A stretch of 53,618 nucleotides of DNA, taken from Butyriboletus loyo (lineage: Eukaryota > Basidiomycota > Agaricomycetes > Boletales > Boletaceae). The notes below the pieces were generated by a model. The model was given only the letters and a program-made list of their open reading frames with translations, searched no databases and was not told the origin of the DNA. The stretch spans positions 1 to 53,618 of the forward strand of contig JBBPSI010000172.1 of the NCBI GenBank assembly GCA_038093515.1, given 5' to 3'. Each line of letters opens with the position of its first letter. Positions within the stretch are counted from its first letter, which is position 1. Below, in pieces: positions 1-10,861 of the stretch. The translations under genes and the position numbers were made by a program.

Positions 1-150
1 TGCTACAAAAAAATGAACATAGTGCCGCCCACATAAGGCCGACACGGGTTCTCAGCCCAGTCCTTCCCATACTCGTTCAAATATTTTTGTGGCTCCTCAA
101 TGATTGGACGAAGATACCCCGCACCCCGCCTAATGGTCTCCGCTATCATG
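1..150 (-). pseudogene. P450 fragment P0, exons 7-8 region, cut by the window edge
   Basis: On the minus strand this matches exon 7 of the intact P450 copies: the stretch RPIIEE-x-x-KYLNEYGKDW is recognisable, followed by the start of the intron that precedes exon 8. The upstream half (about 150-260) does not continue as P450 exon 6, so the 5' part is missing. The rest, if any, lies left of the window. It points away from P1, so the two fragments are divergent. I call it a remnant; only the part inside the window is visible. Confidence 0.6.
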
Positions 151-356
151 GTGCCTATCGGCGATAGTAGGAACGTTCTTCTGACTGAGCAGCAAGACTT
201 TGTGTGGTAGGGACTTGGCATCGTATACCTTGCTTTTTCCGATCCACTTTCAATAAACACCATCGCATCGGTTCCGCCGGAGCGTGCGACGTATGCATAG
301 ATACTACACGTGCGTTCCCATAGTTCACATGGGATACACAAGCCTACTTTCCCGGA

Positions 357-1635
357 ATGCAGTGGATTGTGCCAGAACTGCCTGTAAGCGTGCCAACGAC
401 ATATGTTGTCGCAGGCGTTGTCGCAGCCATCGTCGGCAGTGCACAGCTGTCCAAGCGTCCCAACGTCGAGCTTTCATTTGTGGAGGCCACGGCTGAAGTG
501 GGACGTTTTCAGATTGTCACGTGCAACTTTCAGGGAGGCTTGCCCGACAGGATATTAATTTCGAATTCACGATGGGACTCGAGTTTCACGACAATCCCTA
601 CCATATCACGGTGATCCGCTCGTCGAGATGAGATCGTCACGGCTTTCAATGAGATTTTTGATCTCAAAGATAATGGTAACTTGTTTCGTGTCATCAAAAA
701 TAACAAGTTGTTTCATATAGGGTGGAAGAGTGTTCCAGCATCGAGGACGGTTCAACTGATTATATGCAGCGCTAGCAACAGATCATTCGTCGGCTTCTAC
801 TGTGTATGTATTCCCTTCCATCGCCTGCCTGCGTTTCCGAGCCTTCACTGTAGGTCGTAATCCGGATTTCGTAGCACTCAACGTCCAAAACACCATTAAT
901 GCCATCGCAGGCGGTCTTTTTCCCAAAATGTCTGAAACAGTACGTTGCTGATGATTGACTGTCCACTGAGCTGTCTTCAGCTTCTTGACAGCCTAGCTGC
1001 CTGTTTCATTACAAACGTCCCTAAGAGCATTAGGCGGGGTGTGGAGCATCTTCGTCCAATCATTGAGGAGTGACGGAATTACCCGAGCGAGCACGGGAAG
1101 GACCGGACTGAGAAAGCTGTTGGTCGACCTTATTTGTGAGCGGCACCATGTTCTTTTTTTTGTTTGTAGCACGATTTTTTTTATCATGGATGATGGATGA
1201 AGGGGGTCCAGATGGGTTGAAGGCCTCATGAATCGCGTGCTATCAGTGAATTTCGCTGCTATCCATGTACGTGCCTTCTGCCGTCTCCAAGCGGCGACGT
1301 TCACCTCATCCACTGCGTTACAGACATCATCCAACGTATCGATACTATCATAGAGAAGAAGGGATAGTCGAAAACAGCAAGATGCATAAAGTCGACAGTT
1401 TCTTCGAGGAGAGTATACGCATGGAAAGCGTCGACATGTGTGAATTACTTCACTCCCTTCTTTTTTTCCGCACATCACCATGTTTCCCCCCAGCGGGTTT
1501 GACGCGCAAGGCCAAAAAGGACTTTATGTTCATAGACGTCCCAAAAGGCACTAGGCTCAATGCGGGCCTCGTAGCATCACACTTCGCTGATCGGCGTTGT
1601 ACGAAAACCCAGAGGTGTTTAATCCGTTTAGATGG
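357..1635 (+). pseudogene. Cytochrome P450 pseudogene P1 (CYP, ent-kaurene-oxidase-like type)
   Basis: This is the only P450 copy on the plus strand. Exon 1 is readable from 357 (MQWIVPELPVSV, then a hydrophobic anchor ending SKRPN). Exons 2-3 are deleted. Exon 4 starts near 545 but lacks the middle segment around 624. Exons 5-7 are present with a TGA inside exon 7 (near 1070). Exon 8 is shortened. The 12-nt microexon (ACATCATCCAAC) sits at about 1324-1335. Exon 10 is internally deleted, keeping only the K-helix ESIR region. Exon 11 stops at the FNPFR region near 1633. The heme-binding exon is absent, so no active enzyme is possible. Exon numbering follows intact copy P450-A. Confidence 0.85.
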
Positions 1636-1960
1636 TGCACATTGATCACGGAAAAATCTGATTACTGATCTTTGTCAGGATACTATTTCCGAGGGTCCCG
1701 CATCTATCATGAAGATGAGCCACGGCCGCCCTCGGCTCACCACGGTCAAGCCATCTACCATGGCGCAGAGGCAAAAGAACCATACGACAGGATTAGGTGA
1801 GTTCGCTTGCTTGCCTACGTCTCTCACCAATTAAAATGTACGTCGTCTTCGTAACGACGTACTAAGTAAGTGTTATGTGATGTTCTGCTTTCTGACATCA
1901 TGTCCTAAATCCCCCCTGATAGAACAAGAATTATCTTGAAATCTAAGTTCGTACTCCCTT
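1636..1960. repeat. Dispersed repeat, partner at 30040-30290
   Basis: The sequence following P1 (TTGATCAC..AAAATCTGATTACTGATCTT) recurs in the same orientation at about 30047, and both copies run on to the segment AAATCTAAGTTCGTACTCCC. The left copy carries about 100 extra nt in the middle, beginning with a small inverted repeat (GTACGTCGT/ACGACGTAC). In both places the repeat abuts a truncated P450. No coding signal recognised. Confidence 0.6.
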
Positions 1961-2030
1961 CAAGTTGGTGAATATCTTCGGTCACCATCAGGATGCTCAC
2001 CATCCCAGCGGAGAATAACATCTTCATCTT

Positions 2031-2262
2031 TCAGGCGGGGAGAGGTACTTCGATCCAACATGTCCAAATCGCACGGTGGGAGTCCGTCGGAACCGCAAGG
2101 GAATCGATCCCCATCGACACTCCAAATCGTGCCGCATGTTTCGCCTTCGCAGCGATATCCCCACCGGCCGAGAGTGGTCCAGCATCGATAAGCTGTAATG
2201 TGGTCGGGGCGACCTTGCTTGGTTTGGAGTCCATCGTGTGTACGCGTAGCCTGTATCATCAC
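2031..2262 (-). repeat. Repeated short coding-like fragment, partner at 24330-24476
   Basis: On the minus strand both copies keep the same reading frame: KPSKVAPTT..LIDA..PLSAGGD.A.KAKHA. The frame agreement between copies, despite differences at the DNA level, suggests a decayed exon rather than neutral DNA. The protein is not recognised. The flanks differ between copies. Confidence 0.45.
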
Positions 2263-2655
2263 GTCGGTTTTACTTGTGTATCGAACCTCTCAACCAAGTA
2301 AACATCCTGGCGAGCTGAATCGTGATGCTGGAAGGTGACACGAACTCAAAGAACTGCACGATCAATGTCCACATACTTGCGATTCAGGATAGTGTCTACG
2401 TGTATTGCATTGAATGACCCCGATCACTGCGTCGTATCGTGTGCACCTGAGCGAATACACACCATCCATGCAGGTAATCTGAGCGAAATGGTAGCATCAC
2501 CTGATCCTTGCTGATGCTGGTCTACCGTAAGTATAACAATATAGGTCAAAGGAAAGCGATGCGCACCGTTACATAGACCCTCTCAACTGATGGTTGAGAT
2601 GGATCGATTGGTTGTTGTACCTAGTAGGACGTGAGTTGTCATGACGAGGTTCACA

Positions 2656-4412
2656 TCACGAGAAAAGACACACGGGGTCTGCTGTCCCTGGATCCGCCCC
2701 TGTATGCGAAGTATCTTGGTTCAGACGCTTGGGAACAGCGGCCTTGCGACGCGATTTATGCTGTAACGTGTGATAAGTCCCTGCATACGGATGCGAGGAA
2801 CAACCAACCTTTGGCCTTGTGGGGTTTGTTGCAACCGAACGCTAAGATGATATGTGAGACGCACCGCATCCGAAATGAGTAACACTTACTTTATCAGGTC
2901 GAGCGGCGGCCATCCTGGAAGGTCCTTCATTGGTGACATCCACCGATAAGCGAGGAGGTGATCGACGATCCGCAGGCTGGCGTGATTTTCCGGACCGTCG
3001 GTCAGGCTGATGTGCAGTGGCATCCTGATGATTCTTCCTCCGTAGCAACCTTTTGAATATCGAACGGCCATGGCGTGACCCGACGGTATCGAGATTTCGC
3101 CCTGCAGATGTCGGTACCTCATCCTCCCGGGGATGGGCAGAAGAAGGGGACGGTGGCTGCAGCAGAGTCAACACACAGATAAGAGAAGAATGAAGTGATG
3201 ACGAACCTCGTCAAAGTCAAATTGAGGGCCTGGCATGCTTGACGGCACCTCGACCTAGACCATCGTGAACACTCACTTCAAGTTAAAACGAATAGACCCA
3301 TACATCGAGGACATCATGATTTTGCTGTTGTACACGATGAGGTCAGCGCAACCATTTTGGTGACCGAATGACAAACTCGTACCGAATTTGAGTCGGGCGG
3401 TTGATTGTCATGGGTACCCGATGTCGAAGGTTGCTTGTCTTGCTCAACAGTAGATGCCTAACATATAGGGACTTATCCAACATGAAAGGAGTAGAAAGGC
3501 ACAAATACTTACATGGAATGGTCCATACAGGTCTGGCAGAACGCCGTTGAGATCACGTATGTCAATTTTCCCATCACGCCGTCCGGTCGCGAGATAGCGG
3601 CTGTCTGCGGAGATGGCAACAGACCATGAATTTTCACTGACCTCGATAACAGGGTCAATCGGAGTCAGTGTTGATGTGTCCAGAAAGATGATTGAATGCT
3701 CTCCGAATGTAGCAATGAATTTTCCATTTGCGGCCAGAGCGAGAGAGTGGACATCCTTGTTGGCATCAGAGAGAATCGGTGATTCAGCAACTTGGGACCC
3801 AGTGGCGGTGTCGAAAGATCTGATTTTGTTGTCATGGCACACAGCAAAAAGTTGCTGATCGTCAGCTGACCATGCGAGCGGAGTCCCCAGATAGAAGGGT
3901 GCCTGAGTCTGGATGAGGAGGAGCTCATCGCCATTGTGACTGTTGAAGATGCGGATGGAGTTCGTAGACGTGGCAGTGGCGAGATGGTCGCTACTCCGCG
4001 AGAATTTGATTCCGGTGACCAGGTCGTCGTGTTTGAGGGGGCCAACGAGTCTCTTCCCACTTGCGATGCTCCAAATGCTTGCTTCACTTTTTGTAGTCCC
4101 AGTGGCAAACCTGCTTGAATCAGGGGAGATGTCCATCGCCAACACATTATTTCTGCCCTCCACCTCGATGACTTTTTCATGCAGCTCTGCATCCCACACA
4201 CTTGCACCCTCCTCAGTGCCACACACAATCCATTTGTGATCCTCTGACGCAGAAATCGCGTTCAGCTTCATTCCCGTTTGCTCTCCGACTTGTTGACCGT
4301 CCGCAAATCGCCATCGCCGAATCCCACCATCACCACCGCCTAAAACATGCTTTCCGTCGGGGTGGAACACAACTGCGTATACATAGTCAGAGCGACCGGT
4401 GTCAAGTACTAT
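2656..4412 (-). pseudogene. WD40-1: seven-bladed WD40 protein, start codon lost
   Basis: By alignment with intact WD40-2 this is the same six-exon gene on the minus strand. Exon 1 (4412-3513) encodes the whole propeller; blade ends read IRRWR, SVWDAE, IWSIA, RIFNS, SFDTA, FLDTS and IRDL. It is open for 300 codons, but the first codon is ATA where WD40-2 and WD40-3 have ATG, and a TAA lies just upstream in frame. The next in-frame ATG is about 35 codons inside, within blade 1. Exon 5 (about 3156-2893) encodes the Ser/Pro/Arg-rich tail with RSIFKRLLRR. Exon 6 meets a TGA at 2658-2656, earlier than in intact copies. Either a pseudogene or a protein started internally; I favour pseudogene. Confidence 0.8.
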
Positions 4413-4429
4413 CGTTTGGTCTTACTGAA

Positions 4430-5000
4430 TTGTCAGCATAGACTCATGCACTCCATGAAGCTACTACGCACCAGTATTTGTCGATGTCATTCTCAGCAAT
4501 GGCACAATCGTTGGTGTCGGAATGTCAAGGAGAAAGGGGTTTTGGTTTACTCGTGGTGCGCAAGTTGCTGTATAAACACGTTTCCTTATTCTCAATATGG
4601 TCTCTTTAGGTAGGTGCCTCGTGTTTTTGGCGCTTTCTTACTCGCATCCCGGTTAGGTGACCTCGTTACAACGACTACTCAACATCGGCGAAACCTGCCT
4701 TCTTTGCCCAGGACAGTCTGCGATCGCTCGTCATATCTCAGCTCAGGGACTCAATTTACGGAGTGTACAATTTCCGTTGGACCAATTGGTGATATTGTGC
4801 ACAAAATATGTCTCATTCTCGAAATTCTGTTCGGCCAGAGGACGCACAAAATCCCAGTCTCCTCAGCCCCCTTCGACGGTCTTATCTTATCCCTGACTGG
4901 TTCTGCCATCGATGATCCGTCGTTATTCAGTCTCAGGTGCCGCACCATGTTTGAGCAGACCCCTGCCACTTCCCCAGTAAACTTCCCCGACACCTATCGT
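4430..5000 (-). promoter_or_regulatory. U1: conserved block upstream of WD40-1
   Basis: This block lies between the WD40 start and the 3' end of the upstream P450. It recurs before every WD40 copy and contains recognisable segments (GTTGCTGTATAAACA, CCTTATTCTCAATATGG, GAAACTTGCCTTCTTTGCC, TTTACGGAGTGTACAA). It most likely holds the WD40 promoter and 5' leader plus P450 3' flank. Short reading frames inside it are not preserved between copies. Confidence 0.6.
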
Positions 5001-5024
5001 ATATTGACAATGTCCGCTCCCGTC

Positions 5025-5903
5025 CTAGCGAGTCCGCTTTCTGAACATCACTTAAGCCTTGGAGTTAGCCGCGATCACAGACGCGATGTGCAAACTCCGT
5101 AGACGAGTCGTATCCCCCTCGAGCTTGATAGAAAGGGAATACGTACAGAGTAGACGACCGACGAATGATTCTGTTGCTAAGCCTGCATACGATCTGTCGA
5201 ACAGTCCTCAATGCTGGAATACTCTTCCACTCTGTTATCACAAGATGAGCGACTAGTTACTTCCGATGCCAGGAAACATGTTACCATTGTCTTGGAGATC
5301 CGAAATCTCGACAAATGCTGTGCTCATCCCTTGACTCGTGATACAACATCCCGGTATTACGGGGGAGCCGTAAACGTGCCACGAGAATTTCAAGTCCCAT
5401 CGTGAATTGGGTGTTAAATTCCTGTCCATGATCCCCCACTCGGTCACATGCGCGACAAATCGAGAAAGATGTCCTTCTGCCGCCTCCAGAAGTGAAAGCT
5501 CGTCATCGCGTGCATTTCGCAGTTCTTCTATATGTGCACGTCTGGTTATGATGACGACCCAGCGGTAGAGCGTTGCAATCTTAAACGTAGCACCTGTGTG
5601 TTGAAAATAGAAGTTAAAATACCAAACCAGAACGGTGTCTCTTGCCCTTCTGTACCCTTGTGGGCTTAATGTCTACAGCATTGGTCATGTACTTGACACC
5701 AGCCCACCATGAACCAAGCCAACCACTCGATCCAATGCTCTGAAACGCATTCAGCTGAACAACACAAAAAAAGATGAGAACGTTACGAAACAGTGATGCA
5801 ATGCGATTTACATTAGGATGTTTGGATAATTGTGCAATCCCGACGATGACTGCAGCAACGCTTGCGAGGACACATGTCACGGGTCTGGCACCGTCTGCTG
5901 CAT
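5025..5903 (-). pseudogene. Cytochrome P450 pseudogene P2 with large internal deletion
   Basis: The 3' end of exon 12 is present (VMFRKR-type ending, stop at 5025-5027). After the CTCGAGCTTGATA segment (about 5130) the sequence jumps directly to the intron between exons 5 and 6 (GAAAGGGAATACGTACAGAG), removing exons 6-11 and the heme motif. Exons 5 to 1 follow up to the ATG at 5903. Exon 1 has a short deletion that creates an early TGA (MQQTVPDP then stop), and a TAG lies in the exon 4-5 intron. Not functional. Confidence 0.85.
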
Positions 5904-6547
5904 TCCGGGAACGTGAGGCTATATATCTGTTGTGAACTATGAAAACCCACTTGCATTTATACGTCACACACACCAGCAGAACCAATGCCAAGTGGGGGCG
6001 CAGTTGAACCAGGACCCGATACATACCAATAGGACCGGAATGGGGGTACAGACAAACTTGAGCCAGCACCCGGATTTTTATCCGGGCGGATACTCGGAGT
6101 CCGGACATTGTGGGGAATGGTTTAATGGCACTCTGAGTCCTGAGTCTTATACCTCTTTCAGCACGAGCTGGATCTTTCTCCATCGAGGGATCGTGAGGAA
6201 CAGCCCCATCATAGCGAACTAAAATATGCAGGAAGGAGGTAGATGGAAATCAGAGTAGTGGCAGGTACTGAGGGACACGCATATATCACCAACTCTTTTG
6301 CCGACCAGCTTGGATGTTCGTACGTTGAGAATCGATCCAGGTAGGAAAGCGTAGGCGGGAGGGAATCCTACTGAGCCTGGTCAATAAAAGATAGAACCAA
6401 AAAACCTGAAAGAAGTTGCCTGCAACGATTCATATGTGCTCGACGCTCTATCCATTCTTCCCCAACAAACGATGGCAGCGCCACACTCTGTTCTATGTTC
6501 TGTCTTTTTCGTGGACGAATCGATACACACGACCACGACGTGCGGAT
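5904..6547. other. Non-coding flank of P2; fossil P450 promoter
   Basis: On the minus strand the stretch near 5950-5960 reads GTATAAATG, the TATA-like element also found about 55 nt before the ATG of the intact P450s. The rest (6010-6547) shows no supported gene. Confidence 0.4.
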
Positions 6548-7165
6548 TGCGTCATGGACCAGGGGGACAACGGGGGACATGGACTCAACTTACGAGGGCT
6601 TCGGATCAGATGGTTGCCTCTTCCCACTGATCAGAGAGCAAGTCGCGTCGTCTTGTGGACCGCGTGTGCCCCGACTGAACCTAGAGTTATCGTGAAGTAA
6701 AAAGGGAGTGAGCACCAACGACTCGAAAAACCTGGCAAGCAACGCCAATGTGAATGCAAAGTCATTCATCATGCCGGGATTCGAGAAGACGAAGGACATT
6801 GAATCCACATTTGCACACTGCAGGATGCGTTCAACTTTGGGGAAGCTCACCCAAATGCCAAAGGGTGGAAGTTGGAGGCATCGACGTCGCAAGTGATTTT
6901 CAATCGCCGCTAGCATTGGGCTCGATGATGAACGGAAGGCTTCAACGCTTCAGTGACCTATGAGTTCGACGTTTACAGTCTCTTGACTCGACTCATGGCT
7001 GGTTTTTTCATCCACTGGCATTCTTTGCCACGTCGGGCGGTTCGCTGGGCTTCCCTGTCCAATGCATTTCGTCGGCGTCCTCACCTTCACCCTCTGCACT
7101 GGCTCGCGACCCTCTGGCCTGGGTTCAAGTCGCGTCATTCGAGGACACTTGACATCGTATTACCA
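6548..7165 (-). repeat. Module M, copy 1 (unrecognised coding-like unit)
   Basis: One of three related copies (also 13265-13870 and 28860-29330), each next to P450 remains. On the minus strand an open stretch (6916-6590) reads LPPFGIW near its start, then a hydrophobic segment (MMNDFAFTLALLARFFESLVL) and RFSRGTRGPQDDATC, ending at a good donor (TCCTC-like before GTAAGT at about 6590). Copies agree best in this frame, so I infer a decayed exon of a membrane-associated protein. Family not recognised. Confidence 0.45.
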
Positions 7166-7379
7166 GGACTGGCACCATTCGCTCTGTGACGGTTGCGGAA
7201 CAAATGGGATGATGAGACGGACGGTTCGTTGGGATGGAATCGCAAATCCATACACCTCTTTTCGCACTCCATTGAGTTGGAACTTGTGCGCTGACCGTGC
7301 TCTGTTTGGCTCGGAACTTTCAGTCACAAAATAATGAAGATCGCACTCTAGGAAAGATCTTCGATAGCATGCCCAGATA

Positions 7380-8530
7380 TCCACAATGGATAGCTGCAGG
7401 ACTTGGGGCCGCGTGGTCGCAGTTCGGCCATCAACATGTCTGGACATGACTTCGATGGTTCCATTTCAGTTTAGCAATGATCCTGCATGCCTCGCTCCAC
7501 CTCAGCGTGCTCTTATCGCGAAATGTGGGTACGAGATGGTTGTTGCCCAGCATACGATGCAAATGGTTGGTGAGGAATGCCTTGGAGTGCAGCTCCAATG
7601 TCAGGTTTGGGAGCGGTGGTTGTGCGTATGGCGGAGGAGTGGGCGATCGTGTAGGTGATATGGGCGGCATGGTGCCGATGGGCACGATGAGCATGCCTAG
7701 CATGGAGATATTCATGCAGCCCAGCCAATAGGCAAGAAGCTTTGTGGCCTTCCCGAGGACCACCTCGGTCTATGGTGCCATTGTAGAGCTAATTTCAAGC
7801 AGGTGATGGGGGCTAGGGCATATGGATACCGCCTATCGGTCGAACCACCCAGGGAAGTACTCCCAATACTGCCGCGAGCGCGTATGGCGGTTATCGTGCG
7901 TGGTTCGAACTAGGGCCCATCCGCACCCATACTCTTCAGGAATCCCTGCATCGCATCCATGCAAATTCCTACATCCGGGTCGATCTCCATCGACACCACG
8001 CCCATCCTATCCTCCTCTCCTTCGCTAGCGTGTCCTCATCCTCTGCACCCCACCGTCCACCTAGGATGTCGTATCTCGCGCAGTCCCTCCCTCAACCTCG
8101 CCTCCGACACTATCGCGTCATACGCCCTGGCTTATCGTGGGGCTGGCCTGTCGCTGCAGCCGTACCTCCTTGCCTTGTCTCAGCGCAGCGTTCGAGCGCG
8201 ATGGGTGCGCACGGATCCTTCTTTTTCGTCTTCACTTTACTCTCTGCGTCTTTATTCTCGTAGCTCGACACCGCACTCGCAATGTGTATATTCTCGCCGC
8301 GATGGCGCTCGCCAGTCACTCATTTAATAATTCTGTTTTCATAAATTTCTCCCAGCATTGCTTTGCGCCACTTTTTCATATCCCTCATCCAGTTGTCTCG
8401 CTTGTTTCTTCCTTTCACTCACTTATTTTTCTGATGTTCTTTTCCTTGCTTAGCTTGCATCATGACCCTGGCGCTGGCATCAGTTTCGGGTCACCCTTTC
8501 GTTCGTTTGTTTCGATCACTAAAGGTACGA
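7380..8530 (+). repeat. Module YZ, left copy (decayed unknown gene)
   Basis: The segments 7386-7740 and about 7950-8530 are homologous, in the same order but opposite orientation, to 45735-45352 and about 45060-44560. Shared landmarks include GCAATGATC-TGC near 7477, CACCTAGGA near 8060 and GGCGCTCGCCAGTCACTC near 8302. In the right copy the corresponding frame reads ALASHSFN then a hydrophobic stretch, suggesting a multi-membrane-pass protein. Frames are broken in both copies. Strand of the original gene is inferred from that frame only. Confidence 0.4.
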
Positions 8531-8970
8531 TGGGGAACTCGCCTGAGCCATCACCACCATTTACCTGGCACAAGAAACGACCTGTCGAGCATGTAAATTC
8601 TTCCGCCATCAGGGTTGACACAGAATGACGCTCAGAGAAAGACCTCTGCGTGTGCAGACTCCATTCAGTGAACACCCCAGCGAGCTCAATCATGGATGGG
8701 CTTATCACTGTTCATACTGATGCCTACAAGGTGACACGAAGTCAAAAACACTACACGTTTGATGTCCGTAGGCTTTCCATTTAGAGTAGTATACACGCGT
8801 ATCGTACGGGGTTACCTTGGAGGCATCAATGCGTCTCACCGTGTGCATCTGAGCGAATACACAACATCCATGCAGGTAATCTGAACGCAATGGTAGCATC
8901 GCCTGATCCTTGTTGATGCTGGTCCACAGTAAGTATAACAATATATGTCAAAGAAAAGTGATGCGCACCA

Positions 8971-10844
8971 TTACATAGATCCTCTCGGCTGATGGTTGAG
9001 ATGGATCGTGTGGTTGTTGCACCTAGTAGGATGTGAGCTGTCATGATGAGGTCCATACCATGAGAAAAGACACACGGGGTGTGGTGTCCCTGGATCTGCC
9101 GCACTTTGTCCGCTGTGTGACGTTTCCTGGTTTGGACGGTTGGGAACAGCGGCCTTGCGACGCGATTTACGCTTTGACTGTGACGTGTGATAAGTCCCTG
9201 CATACGCATTCGAGGGACAACCAACCTTTGGCCTTGTAGGATTCGTTGCAACCGATCGCTAAGATGATATGTTAGACACACCGGATCCGAATGAACAGTA
9301 CTGTAATACTTTATTAGGTTGAGCTGCGGCCATCCTGGAAGGTCCTTCATTGGTGATATCCACAGATGAGGGAGAAGGTGATTGACGATCGGCAAACTGG
9401 CGCGATTTTCCGGACCGTCGGTCAGGCTGATGTGGAGTGGCGTCCTGGTCACTCTTCCTCCGTAGCAACCTTTTGAATATCGAACGGCCATGGCGTGACC
9501 CGACGGCATCGAGATTTCGCCCTGCAGATGTCGGTACCTCATCCTCCCGGGGATGGGCAGAAGAAGGGGACGGTGGCTGCAGCAGAGTCAACACACAGAT
9601 AAGAGAAGAATGAAGTGATGACGAACCTCGTCAAAGTCAAATTGAGGACCTGGAATGCTTGACGGCACATCGACCTAGACCATCGTGAACACTCACTTCA
9701 AGGTTAAAATGAACAGACCCATACATCGAGGACATCAGGATTTTGCTGTTGTACACGATGCGGTCAGCGCAACCATTTTGGTGACCGAATGACAAACTCG
9801 TACCGAATTTGAGTCAGGCGGTTGATCATCATGGGCACCCGATGTCGAAGGTTGCTTGTCTTGCTCACCAGTAGATGCCTAACATATTTTGTCAACATGG
9901 GAGCTTGTCCAACATGACAGGAGTAGAAAGGCACAAATACTTACATGGAAAGGTCCATACAAGCTTGGCAGAATGTTGCTGAGATCACGTATTACAATTT
10001 TCCCGTCATATCGTCCAGTCGCGAGATAGCGGCTGTCTGCGGAGATGGCAACAGACCGTGAGTTTTCACTGACCTCGATGACAGGGTCAATCCGAGTCAG
10101 TGTTGATGTATCCAGAAAGATGATTGAATGCTCTCCGAATATAGCAATGAATTTTCCATTTGCGGCCAGAGCGAGAGAGCGGACATCCCTGTTGGCATCA
10201 GAGAGAATCGGTGATTCAGCAACTTGGGACCCAGTGGCAGTGTCGAAAGATTTCATTTCGTTGTCACGGGACACAGCAAAAAGTTGCTGATCGTCAGTTG
10301 ACCATGCAAGCGGAGTCCCCAGATTCCAGGGTGCCAAAGTCTGGATGATGAGGAGCTGGTCGCCGTTGTGACTGTCGAAGATGCGGATGGAGCTCTCATA
10401 TGTGGCAGTGGCGAGATGGTCGCCACTCCGCGAGAATTTGATTCCGGTGACCAGGTCGTCGTGTTTGAGCGGGCCAACGAGTCTCTGCCCACTTGTGAGA
10501 CTCCAAATGTTTGCTTCCCTGTTTGTAGCCCCAGTGGCAAATCTGGCCGAATCCTGGGAGACGTCGACCGCATACACATGGCCTGTGCCCTCCACATTGA
10601 TGATTTTTTCATGCAGCTCTGCATCCAACACACTTGCACCCTCCTCAGTGCCGCACACGATCCATCTGTGATCTTCTGACACTGAAATCGCGCGCAACTC
10701 CATTCCCGTGTGTTTGCCGACCTCTTCACCGTCCGCAAGTCGCCATCGTCGAATCCCATCGTCCCCTCCGCCTAAAACATGCTTTCCATCGGGGTGGAAC
10801 GCAACTGTGTATACAGGGTCAGAGTGGCCAGTGTCAAGTACCAT
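8971..10844 (-). CDS. WD40-2: WD40 repeat protein, intact, six exons, 532 aa
   Basis: Exons (minus strand): 10844-9945, 9878-9804, 9745-9725, 9674-9627, 9576-9310, 9258-8971. They total 1599 nt; all introns are phase 0 and GT-AG, about 50-70 nt. Exon 1 encodes a seven-bladed propeller of about 300 aa; blade ends read IRRWR, VLDAE, IWSLT, RIFDS, SFDTA, FLDTS and IRDL. The rest is a disordered tail with an acidic start (PQFDFDE), a basic stretch RSIFKRLLRR and a C-terminal part rich in Arg/Lys, ending RGSM and stop. Start chosen at MVLDTG because WD40-3 shares it and a TAA lies upstream in frame. Such propellers are protein-binding scaffolds; the partner is unknown. No NACHT or kinase domain is attached. 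The upstream neighbour is U2, then P450 pseudogene P3. Confidence 0.85.
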
Positions 10845-10861
10845 CGTTTGGTCTTACTGAA

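Noticed and set aside
4614..5102. 162-aa plus-strand frame in U1
   Set aside because: Not open in U2, U3 or U5, so not a conserved protein.
7095..7150. tRNA gene suggested by GGTTCAAGTC
   Set aside because: No A-box at the right distance and no cloverleaf; the motif belongs to module M and is part of the M2 hairpin.
8705..8941. Cys-containing frame downstream of WD40-2, similar near 18594-18782
   Set aside because: It lies in the shared WD40 3' flank and is interrupted by a stop in WD40-5; a different frame there is better kept, so no separate gene is called.
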